A stretch of 64,000 nt of DNA. Source: Sphaerospermopsis kisseleviana NIES-73. Lineage in GTDB: Bacteria; Cyanobacteriota; Cyanobacteriia; Cyanobacteriales; Nostocaceae. The notes beneath the pieces are model-generated. The model did no database searches, was not told the origin of the DNA, and saw only the letters and a list, made by a program, of their open reading frames with translations. The stretch spans positions 1,770,925 through 1,834,924 of the forward strand of contig NZ_AP018314.1 of assembly GCF_002368075.1 (NCBI RefSeq). The letters are read 5' to 3'. Position 1 is the stretch's first letter, and every line of letters starts with the position of its first letter. Below are positions 55,405 through 64,000 of this stretch, piece after piece. The translations under genes were made by a program, and so were the position numbers.

Positions 55405-56688
55405 GTGAAAGTTTTAGTTGTCGGTAATGGGGGACGTGAACACGCTCTAGCGTGGAAACTGCTACAATCAGACAAAATTGAGCAAGTTGTCTGTGTACCT
55501 GGGAATGGCGGTACTGCAACAATGGAACGTTGCCAAAATTTGCCTTTAGCGGTAAATGACTTTGAAGGCATAGGCAAATTTGCTCTGGAAAAGGGCATTT
55601 CTTTAGTAGTGGTTGGTCCAGAAGTACCTTTAGCAAAGGGTATTACAGACTATCTGCAAAGTAAAGGACTGATGGTATTTGGTCCAAACAAAGCCGGAGC
55701 GCAAATAGAAGCTAGTAAAGCCTGGGCTAAAGCTTTAATGCAAGAGGCAGGAGTTCCCACGGCTAAAGCGGCAGTTTTTCAAGAAGCAGCAGCAGCAAAA
55801 GCTTATGTACAAGCAGAGGGAGTGCCAATTGTCATTAAAGCTGATGGTTTAGCTGCTGGTAAAGGTGTCATAGTAGCCCAAACCGTTGAACAAGCAGAAA
55901 CCGCTATAGATGCTATTTTTCAAGGACAGTTTGGCAGTGCAGGTAATTTTGTTGTCATTGAAGAATGCTTATTAGGTCAAGAAGTTTCAGTTTTAGCATT
56001 AACAGACGGGTTAACCATTCGCCCCTTGTTACCTGCTCAAGATCATAAACGCATAGGAGAAGGCGACACCGGAGAAAATACCGGAGGTATGGGAGTGTAT
56101 ACGCCTACACCCATCGCCACACCGGAATTAATGGGGCGTGTGCAAACAGAAGTTTTAGAAAGAACCATCACAGCTTTAAGAAATAGAGGTATTGACTACC
56201 GGGGAGTTTTGTACGCTGGTTTAATGGTTGCAGACAATGGCGACTTTAGCGTTTTAGAATTTAACTGTCGCTTTGGTGATCCAGAAACTCAAGTCATTTT
56301 ACCTTTGCTAGATACACCCTTAGAAGATTTAATCTTAGCTTGTATCCAGCAGCGTTTAGGAGAAATGCCACCTCTAACTTGGAAACCAGGTGCAGCAGCT
56401 ACAGTAGTTGCTGCTTCAGGTGGTTATCCTGGAGATTATGAGACAGGCCAAGTGATCACTGGTATTGAAGCAGCAGAAACAGTAGGTGCAATAGTATTTC
56501 ATGCCGGCACAAAGCTGAACTCAGACCAGCAAATCGTTACAGACGGTGGTAGAGTCTTAAATATTACTGGAATGGGAGAAAATTTTCAGCAAGCGATCGC
56601 CCAAGCTTACACTGGAATCAAACACATTCAATTTTCAGGAATGTACTACCGTCGAGATATCGGTCATCGTGTCTTGAAAACAAAGTGA
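55405..56688 (+). CDS. purD: Phosphoribosylamine-glycine ligase (GAR synthetase)
   Basis: Second step of purine synthesis. 427 aa, ATP-grasp enzyme. N-terminal VLVVGNGGREHALAWKLLQS, ATP-grasp core PIVIKADGLAAGKGVIVA and LLGQEVSVLAL, GGMGVYTP and the metal site VLEFNCRFGDPETQVILPLL. Start GTG at 55405 with GAGGAA 6 bases upstream. nblS follows 432 bp downstream, a neighbourhood I recall from other cyanobacteria. Apart from purL-purF, the purine genes are dispersed. Confidence 0.95.
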   Translation: MKVLVVGNGGREHALAWKLLQSDKIEQVVCVPGNGGTATMERCQNLPLAVNDFEGIGKFALEKGISLVVVGPEVPLAKGITDYLQSKGLMVFGPNKAGAQIEASKAWAKALMQEAGVPTAKAAVFQEAAAAKAYVQAEGVPIVIKADGLAAGKGVIVAQTVEQAETAIDAIFQGQFGSAGNFVVIEECLLGQEVSVLALTDGLTIRPLLPAQDHKRIGEGDTGENTGGMGVYTPTPIATPELMGRVQTEVLERTITALRNRGIDYRGVLYAGLMVADNGDFSVLEFNCRFGDPETQVILPLLDTPLEDLILACIQQRLGEMPPLTWKPGAAATVVAASGGYPGDYETGQVITGIEAAETVGAIVFHAGTKLNSDQQIVTDGGRVLNITGMGENFQQAIAQAYTGIKHIQFSGMYYRRDIGHRVLKTK

Positions 56689-57120
56689 TACAGCACTTTG
56701 CAGGTAAATGAAGTACACATATTAACATTTTAATATAATAAATCTTGTGGGGTGGGCATCCTGCCCGCCTTTGTGTACCTCATTCAGATAAAATAGACTG
56801 TAATTTAGCAGGTTAGTAGGTTTTCCACCTCCCCACCATTCCATCTTCCCCATTTCTCCCTAACACCTTTTTTGAATTAACTGTTAATTTTTAAATGGTT
56901 GAGACAGAAAACACACAACTACTAACAGCTATAGTGATCCGATTTGATTCATGAATTTTTCGTGGAGGCAGGGAACAGGGAACAGGGAACAGGGAACAGG
57001 GAACAGGGAACAGGGAACAGGAAAGAAGGCTGTCAGTATTTATGGTGAGCGAAGCCGAACCATGTACTGAGTTCTGTTCAAAAATCAAATAGGAGTCCTA
57101 TATATATAAATATATTTAAG
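56689..57120. other. Spacer between purD and nblS with two repeat types
   Basis: GTGGGGTGGGCATCCTGCCC at about 56749-56768 is a dispersed repeat (related copies at about 9817 and 60971). About seven GGGAACA units lie at 56971-57020. The nblS promoter should lie downstream of them; AGGAG is 29 bases before the ATG. No gene. Confidence 0.45.
56971..57020. repeat. (GGGAACA)7 tandem array
   Basis: Fifty bases of perfect heptamer repeats, 100 bases upstream of the nblS start codon. The array length is likely to vary between strains. Confidence 0.92.
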
Positions 57121-59067
57121 ATGCTGGCTTTTTTCACAACAATCCGCAACGTCATTAGCCATTGGTGGTATGAATTTACCCTCCAAACCAAACTTCTAGC
57201 AGTCGCCACCCTAGTTGTTTCCTTATTCATGAGTGGCCTAACTTTTTGGGCAGTCAACACCATTCAACAAGATGCACGTCTTAACGATACCCGCTTTGGT
57301 CGTGACCTGGGACTACTACTAGCTTCCAACGTTGCCCCACTCATCGCGGAAAACAATCTCACAGAGGTAGCCCAATTTTCCCAACGTTTCTACAGCAGTA
57401 CATCTAGCGTCAGATATATGCTTTACTCTGATGAAACCGGGAAAATCTTTTTTGGCATTCCTTTTTGGGAAACCGAAGTAGAAAACTCCCTCACCATCAA
57501 ACGAAAAATACAACTACCAGAAGATTATCCTGGTGACGATGACCAGCCAATGGTACGCCAACATAACACCCCAGATGGTTTAGTCACAGATGTATTTATT
57601 CCTTTAATAGAGGATCAAAAATATTTAGGCGTGTTGGCCATTGGCATCAACCCCAACCCCACAGTAGTCATTTCCTCCAACTTTACCCGTGATGTCACCA
57701 TCGCTGTATTTATCACAATTTGGGTGATGGTTATTTTAGCAGGAGTAATTAACGCTTTAACCATTACAAAACCAATTAAAGAACTATTAGTAGGCGTTAA
57801 ACAAATTGCCGCCGGGAATTTTAAACAGCGAATTGACCTACCACTGGGAGGGGAACTAGGAGAGCTTATTTTCAGCTTTAATGAAATGGCAGAGCGTCTA
57901 GAACGCTACGAAGAACAAAACATAGAAGAATTAACCGCCGAAAAAGCCAAATTAGAAACCTTGGTTTCCACCATTGCCGATGGTGCAGTATTAATTGACA
58001 ACAATATGCAGGTAATTTTAGTCAACCCCACAGCACGACGCATTTTTGCCTGGGAAGGGGTTGATGTGGTAGGTAAGAATGTACTGCATAACTTACCCCA
58101 AAGCGTACAAATGGAAATTACCCGCACCTTGTACGAAATGGCAGCCGGTGAATGTGAAAGTGCTGAGTTCCGCATCCCCCTCAACCAACCCACCAAACGC
58201 ACTATCCGTATTCTTTTAACCACAGTCCTGAACCTGCAACGAGAAAGTATTAAAGGTATCGCCATTACAGTGCAAGATATCACCCGTGAAGTAGAACTGA
58301 ATGAAGCCAAAAGTCAATTTATCAGCAATATTTCTCACGAACTACGCACACCATTATTTAATATCAAGACCTATATAGAAACACTCCATGACTACGGTGA
58401 AGACTTAGGAGCAGAAGACCGCCGCGAATTTCTCGCAACTGTAAATCATGAAACCGACAGACTTACCCGCTTAGTCAACGATGTATTAGATTTATCAAAA
58501 CTAGAATCCGGTCGCACTTACAACTTTGATGGTGTTGATTTAGCACAAGCATTAGAGCAGACCTTACGCACTTACCAACTCAACGCCAAAGATAAAGGAA
58601 TTGAACTGGTTCAGGAAGTAGCCCCGAATTTACCGCTAGTAATGGGTAATTATGATTTATTACTGCAAGTTTTTGGTAATTTAATCGGTAATGCGCTCAA
58701 ATTCACTCCCGCAGGTGGTCAAGTAGCCATTCGCGCCTACCAGCTAAAGCCTCCCATATCAGAACAAAAGCATCCCCTAGTCAGGATTGAAATTAGTGAT
58801 ACAGGTATAGGTATCGCCCCAGAAGACCAACAGGCAATATTTGACCGCTTCTTCCGGGTGGAAAATCGAGTTCACACCCTGGAAGGTACAGGTTTAGGTT
58901 TATCAATTGTCAGAAACATCATGGAAAGACATCATAGTCAAGTACATTTAGTCAGTGAAGTTGGTGTAGGTACTACTTTCTGGTTCGACTTAGCCATATT
59001 TGATGAAGAGGCCGTACCCGCATTGCTGCAAACCACAGGTGACACATCTGAAATAGCAAAGGTTTGA
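57121..59067 (+). CDS. nblS: Sensor histidine kinase NblS (Hik33/DspA, Ycf26 family)
   Basis: 648 aa membrane kinase for high-light, nutrient and cold stress, controlling phycobilisome degradation and photosynthesis genes. Two membrane segments (about 25-47 and 193-213) enclose an extracytoplasmic sensor region. Then HAMP (about 212-265), PAS (about 275-390), the H box with His406 in NISHELRTPL, and the ATPase domain with NLIGNALKFTP, DTGIGI and EGTGLGLSIVRNI. Its response regulators are not encoded in the window. Confidence 0.93.
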   Translation: MLAFFTTIRNVISHWWYEFTLQTKLLAVATLVVSLFMSGLTFWAVNTIQQDARLNDTRFGRDLGLLLASNVAPLIAENNLTEVAQFSQRFYSSTSSVRYMLYSDETGKIFFGIPFWETEVENSLTIKRKIQLPEDYPGDDDQPMVRQHNTPDGLVTDVFIPLIEDQKYLGVLAIGINPNPTVVISSNFTRDVTIAVFITIWVMVILAGVINALTITKPIKELLVGVKQIAAGNFKQRIDLPLGGELGELIFSFNEMAERLERYEEQNIEELTAEKAKLETLVSTIADGAVLIDNNMQVILVNPTARRIFAWEGVDVVGKNVLHNLPQSVQMEITRTLYEMAAGECESAEFRIPLNQPTKRTIRILLTTVLNLQRESIKGIAITVQDITREVELNEAKSQFISNISHELRTPLFNIKTYIETLHDYGEDLGAEDRREFLATVNHETDRLTRLVNDVLDLSKLESGRTYNFDGVDLAQALEQTLRTYQLNAKDKGIELVQEVAPNLPLVMGNYDLLLQVFGNLIGNALKFTPAGGQVAIRAYQLKPPISEQKHPLVRIEISDTGIGIAPEDQQAIFDRFFRVENRVHTLEGTGLGLSIVRNIMERHHSQVHLVSEVGVGTTFWFDLAIFDEEAVPALLQTTGDTSEIAKV

Positions 59068-59078
59068 CGCTTAACTAT

Positions 59079-60490
59079 TAGGACTTACGCAAAATATCTC
59101 TCAAACCCTCTTTCCTTCGTGTCCTTCGTTGCTTTGTGGTTGATTCTGCCGATACAAAAAAGCTAACTAATGCTAACAAAAGTTGGCTTTTTCTTCCTGT
59201 TTCACCCTAGCAGTGTCGGCACTATCTAGTCCACAGGCTAACACGATCAATCTGACCGCTTCTTGTTTTAAATTAATCGCAGCGTTTAAATCTCTGTCAA
59301 TCTCAAAGCCACAGTTATCACATTTAAACACTCTTTGAGATAATGACAGTGATGATTTCTTTTCTCCACAACTTGAGCAAGTTTTGCTACTGGGATAATA
59401 TCTATCCACAATTACTAACTTACTACCATACAGTTGTGTTTTATATTCTAGCTGCCTTCTAAATTCATAAAAGCCCATATCAGCAATAGCTTTTGATAAT
59501 TTCCCATTTGCTAACATCCCAGATACATTCAAATCTTCTATCCCTATCACCGCGTGGTTTTTGCTGATACAAGTGGTGATTTTGTGTAATGTATCTTTTC
59601 TGATATTGGCTATTTTTTGGTGTAATCTTGCTATTTTGATTTGGGCTTTTCTATAATTATTTGACCATATTTGTTTATGACGGTTCAAATATTGCATTCT
59701 TGCTAACTTTTTCTCATACTTTTTATAGATTTTTACTCCATTAAATATTTCTCCTGTTGATAATATTGCTAGATGATTTATTCCTAAATCAACTCCTACA
59801 AACTCTTGATTTTTCTCTGTTTCATTGGCTTCAACTTCTATTTTTCAAGAGATAAACCTGCCTGTCGGCAGACATGGCCACTTGTCAGCTTGTTTACTGA
59901 TGGTGACAGATTTCGGTTTATATCCTGTAGGGAGAATTTCATAAGTTTTTATCCAACCAATTACGGGTACTTTTACCTTTCTGTAGTCAATTTTTATGAC
60001 ACCATCTAAGGTAAAAGAATCATGTTTACCCTTTTTCTTAAACTTAGGAAACCCTTTACTTTTTTTGAAGAAGGCTTTAAAGGCATCTGAGAGATATCTT
60101 AATGCGTATTGAGGGGCGCATTTAGACACTTCATAATACCAAGGATGGGTAGATTTAATGGCTGCTACTAACCATTTGTGTAAATCTATGGCTGTGGGAA
60201 ATTTGATTTTTTCTTCTGGTTGCAGTTTGTTATGTAATAATACCTGTTGACAAAGTGCTAACCCTTGATTCCAAGCGTGTCTGGCTACTCCTGCGTGTTG
60301 CGCTAGTAGTAGTCGTTGTTGCTTGTTAACTTTGAGTTGGGTTTTGAATCCTAGTAGCATACAGTGATTTTACTGTAATTCTGTCACAAAGCAAAAGATG
60401 ACAGGAAATTTTCAGTAAATGTGAGTATTTGTTAGTATTGGTTAAGAAAACAGTAACTAGCTACTAACCCTGACTTGTGCGTATGTCCTA
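59079..60490. mobile_element. 1.4-kb TIR-bounded element containing the broken tnpB
   Basis: TAGGACTTACGCA (59079-59091) and TGCGTATGTCCTA (60478-60490) are inverted repeats with one mismatch. Both are flanked outside by ACTAT (59074-59078 and 60491-60495), a possible 5-bp target duplication. The only gene inside is the tnpB pseudogene. Whether the TIRs belong to the tnpB element or to a host element that captured it is not clear; TnpB elements normally lack TIRs. Confidence 0.55.
59173..60360 (-). pseudogene. tnpB: tnpB interrupted by one in-frame stop codon
   Basis: A second, different TnpB. The N-terminal half (from ATG at 60360) runs to residue 171 and hits TGA at 59845-59847. The same frame then continues without any shift through VGVDLGINHLAIL (RuvC Asp), IGIEDLNVSGML (Glu), the zinc ribbon CSSCGEKK...CDNCG and EIDRDLNAAINL (Asp) to 59173. 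Just before the stop a short extra segment (PCLPTGR) interrupts the usual KWFIS. Total 395 codons, so the gene is essentially intact apart from this lesion. No tnpA is adjacent. Confidence 0.85.
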
Positions 60491-60500
60491 ACTATATTAC

Positions 60501-60845
60501 TTAGGTTGTCAGAGAAATTAACAAACAGACAAATAATATAGCTATGAGCAGCACTAGACCCTGATTTCGTTGAAGCCAGCTTTTATTAGTCTGCCTTTCC
60601 AGTTCTAACTGACTCTCTTGCCAATTTTGGTAAAGAGTACAATCTTGAGCATAAGGGCGTTTGGGAAAATTACAGCTATCATCCTGATGATAAACACAGG
60701 TTTCACAAAGATAGTCATTGCCAACAGCACGATGCAAAGGAATACCCGGATGTCCAAAAGCTTTTAGAGTTATTCGGCAATGAGGACAAGTGATAGCCTG
60801 ACTATCAATAAGTTGATGACAACGAGGACAAGATAAAGTAGCCAA
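60501..60845 (-). CDS. Zinc-ribbon protein with C-terminal membrane anchor (114 aa)
   Basis: Two zinc-ribbon knuckles at the start (CPRCHQ, then CPHCR), a third Cys group in the middle (CETCVYHQDDSCNFPKRP) and a C-terminal hydrophobic helix (GLVLLIAILFVCLLISL). Probably a small membrane-anchored metal-binding protein conserved in cyanobacteria; function unknown. Start ATG at 60845. Confidence 0.8.
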   Translation of the reverse strand: MATLSCPRCHQLIDSQAITCPHCRITLKAFGHPGIPLHRAVGNDYLCETCVYHQDDSCNFPKRPYAQDCTLYQNWQESQLELERQTNKSWLQRNQGLVLLIAILFVCLLISLTT

Positions 60846-61492
60846 AACCTGACAGTAAATAGAAATAGGTTAAACATTTTGATTTTAGCCAATTCGATTC
60901 ACAAGCAGCGACCCAAACAGCAAATATGGCTGAGTGTTGCACCAAGTAGGCTGTTACTATATATTCCCCCATCTTGTGGGATGGGCATCCTGCCCGTTCC
61001 TGACAGCGCACTACTATAAATTTTTCTGCAACTTATAAGAAAATCGAGTGAGCCAAAACCACGCCTGATAAAGTATCGGAACTTGGTGGAAATACTTGAT
61101 CGTACTTGAGGCGGTGGATGTAGGCGAACAGATTGCCCATGCGTGGGGCAGTCATGATATATTGTTTTTCAACAGGCATGGTAATCAACCTGTATAAAAA
61201 CCTAACTGCCTAACGGCAATCTGTACCTTGACAATTGAAGATTGGTGGGTTCTATTCCATAGTTCTAGTTCCTACCCAGGAATAGGTAAAATCTATCCTT
61301 CGGGAAGCCGCTTCGCGTCTACATGGGGGCTAAACTTGTGTTAAGCGTACTTGTACCGAGCCTGTCCTGAGCGGTGTCGAAGGGCGGTGTCGAAAGGCGC
61401 AGTCGAAGTAGTCGAAGTAGTCGAAGTAGTCGAAGTAGTCGAAACACGACACAGAATTTAAACTCAAACAAATTGGGAATCATCCAACTAGG
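60846..61492. other. Spacer with dispersed repeats and a possible 48-codon gene
   Basis: Holds a GGGATGGGCATCCTGCCCG repeat (about 60978-60996), the possible small gene at 61033-61179, a TTGACA at 61228-61233 without a good -10, a CTTGTACCGAGCCTGTCC repeat (about 61337-61354) related to the insert in tnpB at 33334, and a tandem array of AGTCGAAGT (61401-61443, 4.8 copies). Confidence 0.45.
61033..61179 (-). CDS. Possible small protein of 48 aa
   Basis: MPVEKQYIMTAPRMGNLFAY continues through HRLKYDQVFPP to SGVVLAHSIFL. The composition looks like a real, folded protein rather than a repeat shadow, and third positions are AT-rich as in neighbouring genes. No good Shine-Dalgarno, no family recognised. 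It may also be the remnant of a larger gene. Confidence 0.3.
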   Translation of the reverse strand: MPVEKQYIMTAPRMGNLFAYIHRLKYDQVFPPSSDTLSGVVLAHSIFL

Positions 61493-61617
61493 GAAGGGCA
61501 TTCCCTAAGTAACGCTTGAGGAGAGAACCACCTCGCTTGTTAGAAACTGCAAGGGATCTAGTCTAAGTGGACTCGTTGAATCAAGAATCTGCGCTCCTTT
61601 AGGACGCAGAGTGTCAA
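61493..61617 (+). pseudogene. tnpB 3'-end relic with intact right-end hairpin (orphan omega-RNA-like)
   Basis: Reads EGHSLSNA-stop-GEN where the TnpB at 32431 ends with VGHTGTNAWGEN. At DNA level TAACGCTTGAGGAGAGAAC matches TAACGCTTGGGGAGAGAAC of that tnpB. It continues to GAATCAAGAATC (there GAACCAAGAATC) and a hairpin TCTGCG-TCC/GGA-CGCAGA (61588-61610) ending GTGTCAA (61611-61617), exactly where the tnpB element ends. Only the tail of the gene and the right end remain. Confidence 0.7.
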
Positions 61618-61742
61618 ACATTGGCAGTCCCATAGAAACTAACCACTTCTGGAGACTGCAATTAATCTGATTTGCAAAACCCTGTTCCAGTAAAGCTTTC
61701 AACCCATTTACCAAAAAGTCTAAAAAATTTTTGAAAAAGTAG

Positions 61743-61771
61743 TTGACATTCCCAGAGAGGTCAGCTATATT
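61743..61771 (+). promoter_or_regulatory. Consensus sigma-70-type promoter of the rRNA operon
   Basis: TTGACA (61743-61748), exactly 17 bases, then TATATT (61766-61771). AT-rich, UP-element-like sequence (TAAAAAATTTTTGAAAAAG, about 61721-61739) stands just upstream. Transcription would start near 61779, leaving a leader of about 155 bases before 16S. Confidence 0.7.
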
Positions 61772-61935
61772 AAATGAGGTGAGGCAAACGAAGCCCACCA
61801 CTGAACCGAGACAAAATAATACTTTGAAAGAAAAAAGACGACCATTCCTCGTCAAAGAAATTTAACTAACGAATTCTGGCGATAAAAAAGGAATTCGGAA
61901 GTAAAACAAAAATAAAAGAGCTAAACAAACTTAAC

Positions 61936-63423
<1,488 letters not shown>

Positions 63424-63671
63424 TAGGGAGACCTACCCATTTAGATATCGAAAGCAATGAGTAAATAGATACTAAACTGGTCTACTCTAGGTCGGTCGAG
63501 ATTGGTTAGTTCTCTTTCAAAGTATTATTAAAGCTCTGATCAAATTCAGCAACTAGGTAAACCCTAGACTGCTGGGTAAATACCAGCCAGAACCTTGAAA
63601 ACTGCATAGTAACGCGAGGCAGTTCAGTAATCTAGTGCTTTAGCAGCAGATAACTGAAATGAAAAAAACCA
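63424..63671 (+). other. 16S-23S internal transcribed spacer without tRNA genes
   Basis: About 250 bp. The D1-D1' helix arms GACCTA (63430) and TAGGTC (63488-63493), a D2-like CTTTCAAAGTATTA, box B hairpin CAGCAACTAG...CTAGACTGCTG (63547-63574) and box A GAACCTTGAAAACTGCATA (63590-63608) are visible. No tRNA-Ile or tRNA-Ala is present, so this operon is of the tRNA-less type. Confidence 0.85.
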
Positions 63672-64000
63672 ATGTTAAGTGGTCAAGCTAATAAGGGCTA
63701 ATGGTGGATACCTTGGCACACAGAGGCGAAGAAGGACGTGGTTACCGACGAAATGTTCCGGGGAGTTGGAAGCAAACGGTGAGCCGGAAATATCCGAATG
63801 GGGCAACCCTATAAACTACCTGTTGAATATATAGACAGGAAAGAGCCAACCTGGCGAATTGAAACATCTTAGTAGCCAGAGGAAAAGAAATCAACTAGAG
63901 ATTCCCCTAGTAGTGGTGAGCGAAAGGGGAAAAGCCTAAACCAAGAGGTTTACCTTTTGGGGTCGTGGGACAGCAATAACGAATCTAGAGACTAGACGAA
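63672..64000 (+). rRNA. rrl: 23S ribosomal RNA, 5' part (continues past window)
   Basis: Begins near GTTAAGTGGTCAAGCTAATA and contains GGGCTAATGGTGGATACCTT and GGCACACAGAGGCGAAGAAG, the conserved 5' end of cyanobacterial 23S rRNA. Truncated by the window end. Confidence 0.95.

Noticed and set aside
61228-61258. TTGACA as an upstream rRNA promoter
   Set aside because: No good -10 hexamer at the right distance (TCTATT at best); the promoter at 61743 is far better.
61505-61855. 116-codon minus-strand reading frame before 16S rRNA
   Set aside because: It lies antisense to the tnpB relic and the rRNA promoter/leader; considered a shadow.

Overview
The window is a stretch of chromosome from a cyanobacterium, most likely a filamentous Nostocales (Anabaena/Dolichospermum/Nostoc group). 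Lineage markers are apcD (allophycocyanin B), nblS, the circadian-input Fe-S protein LdpA, a CRR6-type NDH-1 assembly factor, several cyanobacteria-restricted DUF proteins (DUF3038/DUF4335, DUF760, DUF3685), many GCGATCGC (HIP1) octamers, very abundant heptanucleotide short tandem repeats (STRRs) between genes, and a 16S rRNA gene of cyanobacterial type. The genus call is inferred from content; no identity was computed. No CRISPR array, prophage or tRNA gene was recognised.

Layout. 1-9.2 kb: end of lspA, a secreted NPQT-repeat protein, an FHA-bearing class A PBP, the DUF3038/DUF4335 pair, apt, a lone Dpp/Opp-type permease and a nitroreductase. 9.3-14 kb: repeat-rich spacer, then purL-purF on the minus strand. 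14-18 kb: accessory patch with a PIN-domain gene and a 64-aa partner, an AlbA_2/HATPase protein, an Rpn-type nuclease and a lipoprotein. 18.5-32.4 kb: mostly housekeeping (apcD, rlmD-like methyltransferase, anti-sigma-type kinase, asnS, DUF3685 pseudo-receiver, Fur/PerR regulator, CRR6, GT9, ispD, scpB, DUF760, HtrA protease). 32.4-33.8 kb: a TnpB element. 34-36 kb: LysM-M23 peptidase and isochorismatase-like hydrolase. 37-42 kb: second accessory patch with a truncated Rpn nuclease, a PIN/Phd module, a four-repeat secreted protein, a STAND NTPase, and a DUF3368/UPF0175 module. 42-59 kb: SpoIIIAA/R3H ATPase, ldpA, lepB, pyrC, an ARD-like cupin, photolyase, a giant membrane protein, a sugar epimerase, purD and nblS. 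59-60.5 kb: a tnpB with one internal stop, lying between terminal inverted repeats. 60.5-64 kb: zinc-ribbon protein, a repeat-laden spacer holding a tnpB 3'-end relic, then a strong promoter, 16S rRNA, a tRNA-less ITS and the start of 23S rRNA.

How it fits together. Most genes are single housekeeping units (purine, pyrimidine, isoprenoid, cell wall, phycobilisome and stress signalling) without large operons. The two accessory patches contain only small toxin-antitoxin-like, nuclease and signalling ATPase genes. The most striking property is the interplay of repeats with genes. Heptamer repeats sit inside the purL and ldpA coding sequences, supply start codons for four genes and stop codons for four others, and a longer repeat is inserted in frame in tnpB. 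Several small palindromic or TIR-bounded elements are visible, one with a clear 8-bp target duplication. An orphan copy of a TnpB right end upstream of the rRNA operon keeps its hairpin with a different stem sequence, which argues for a selected RNA (omega-RNA-like) structure.
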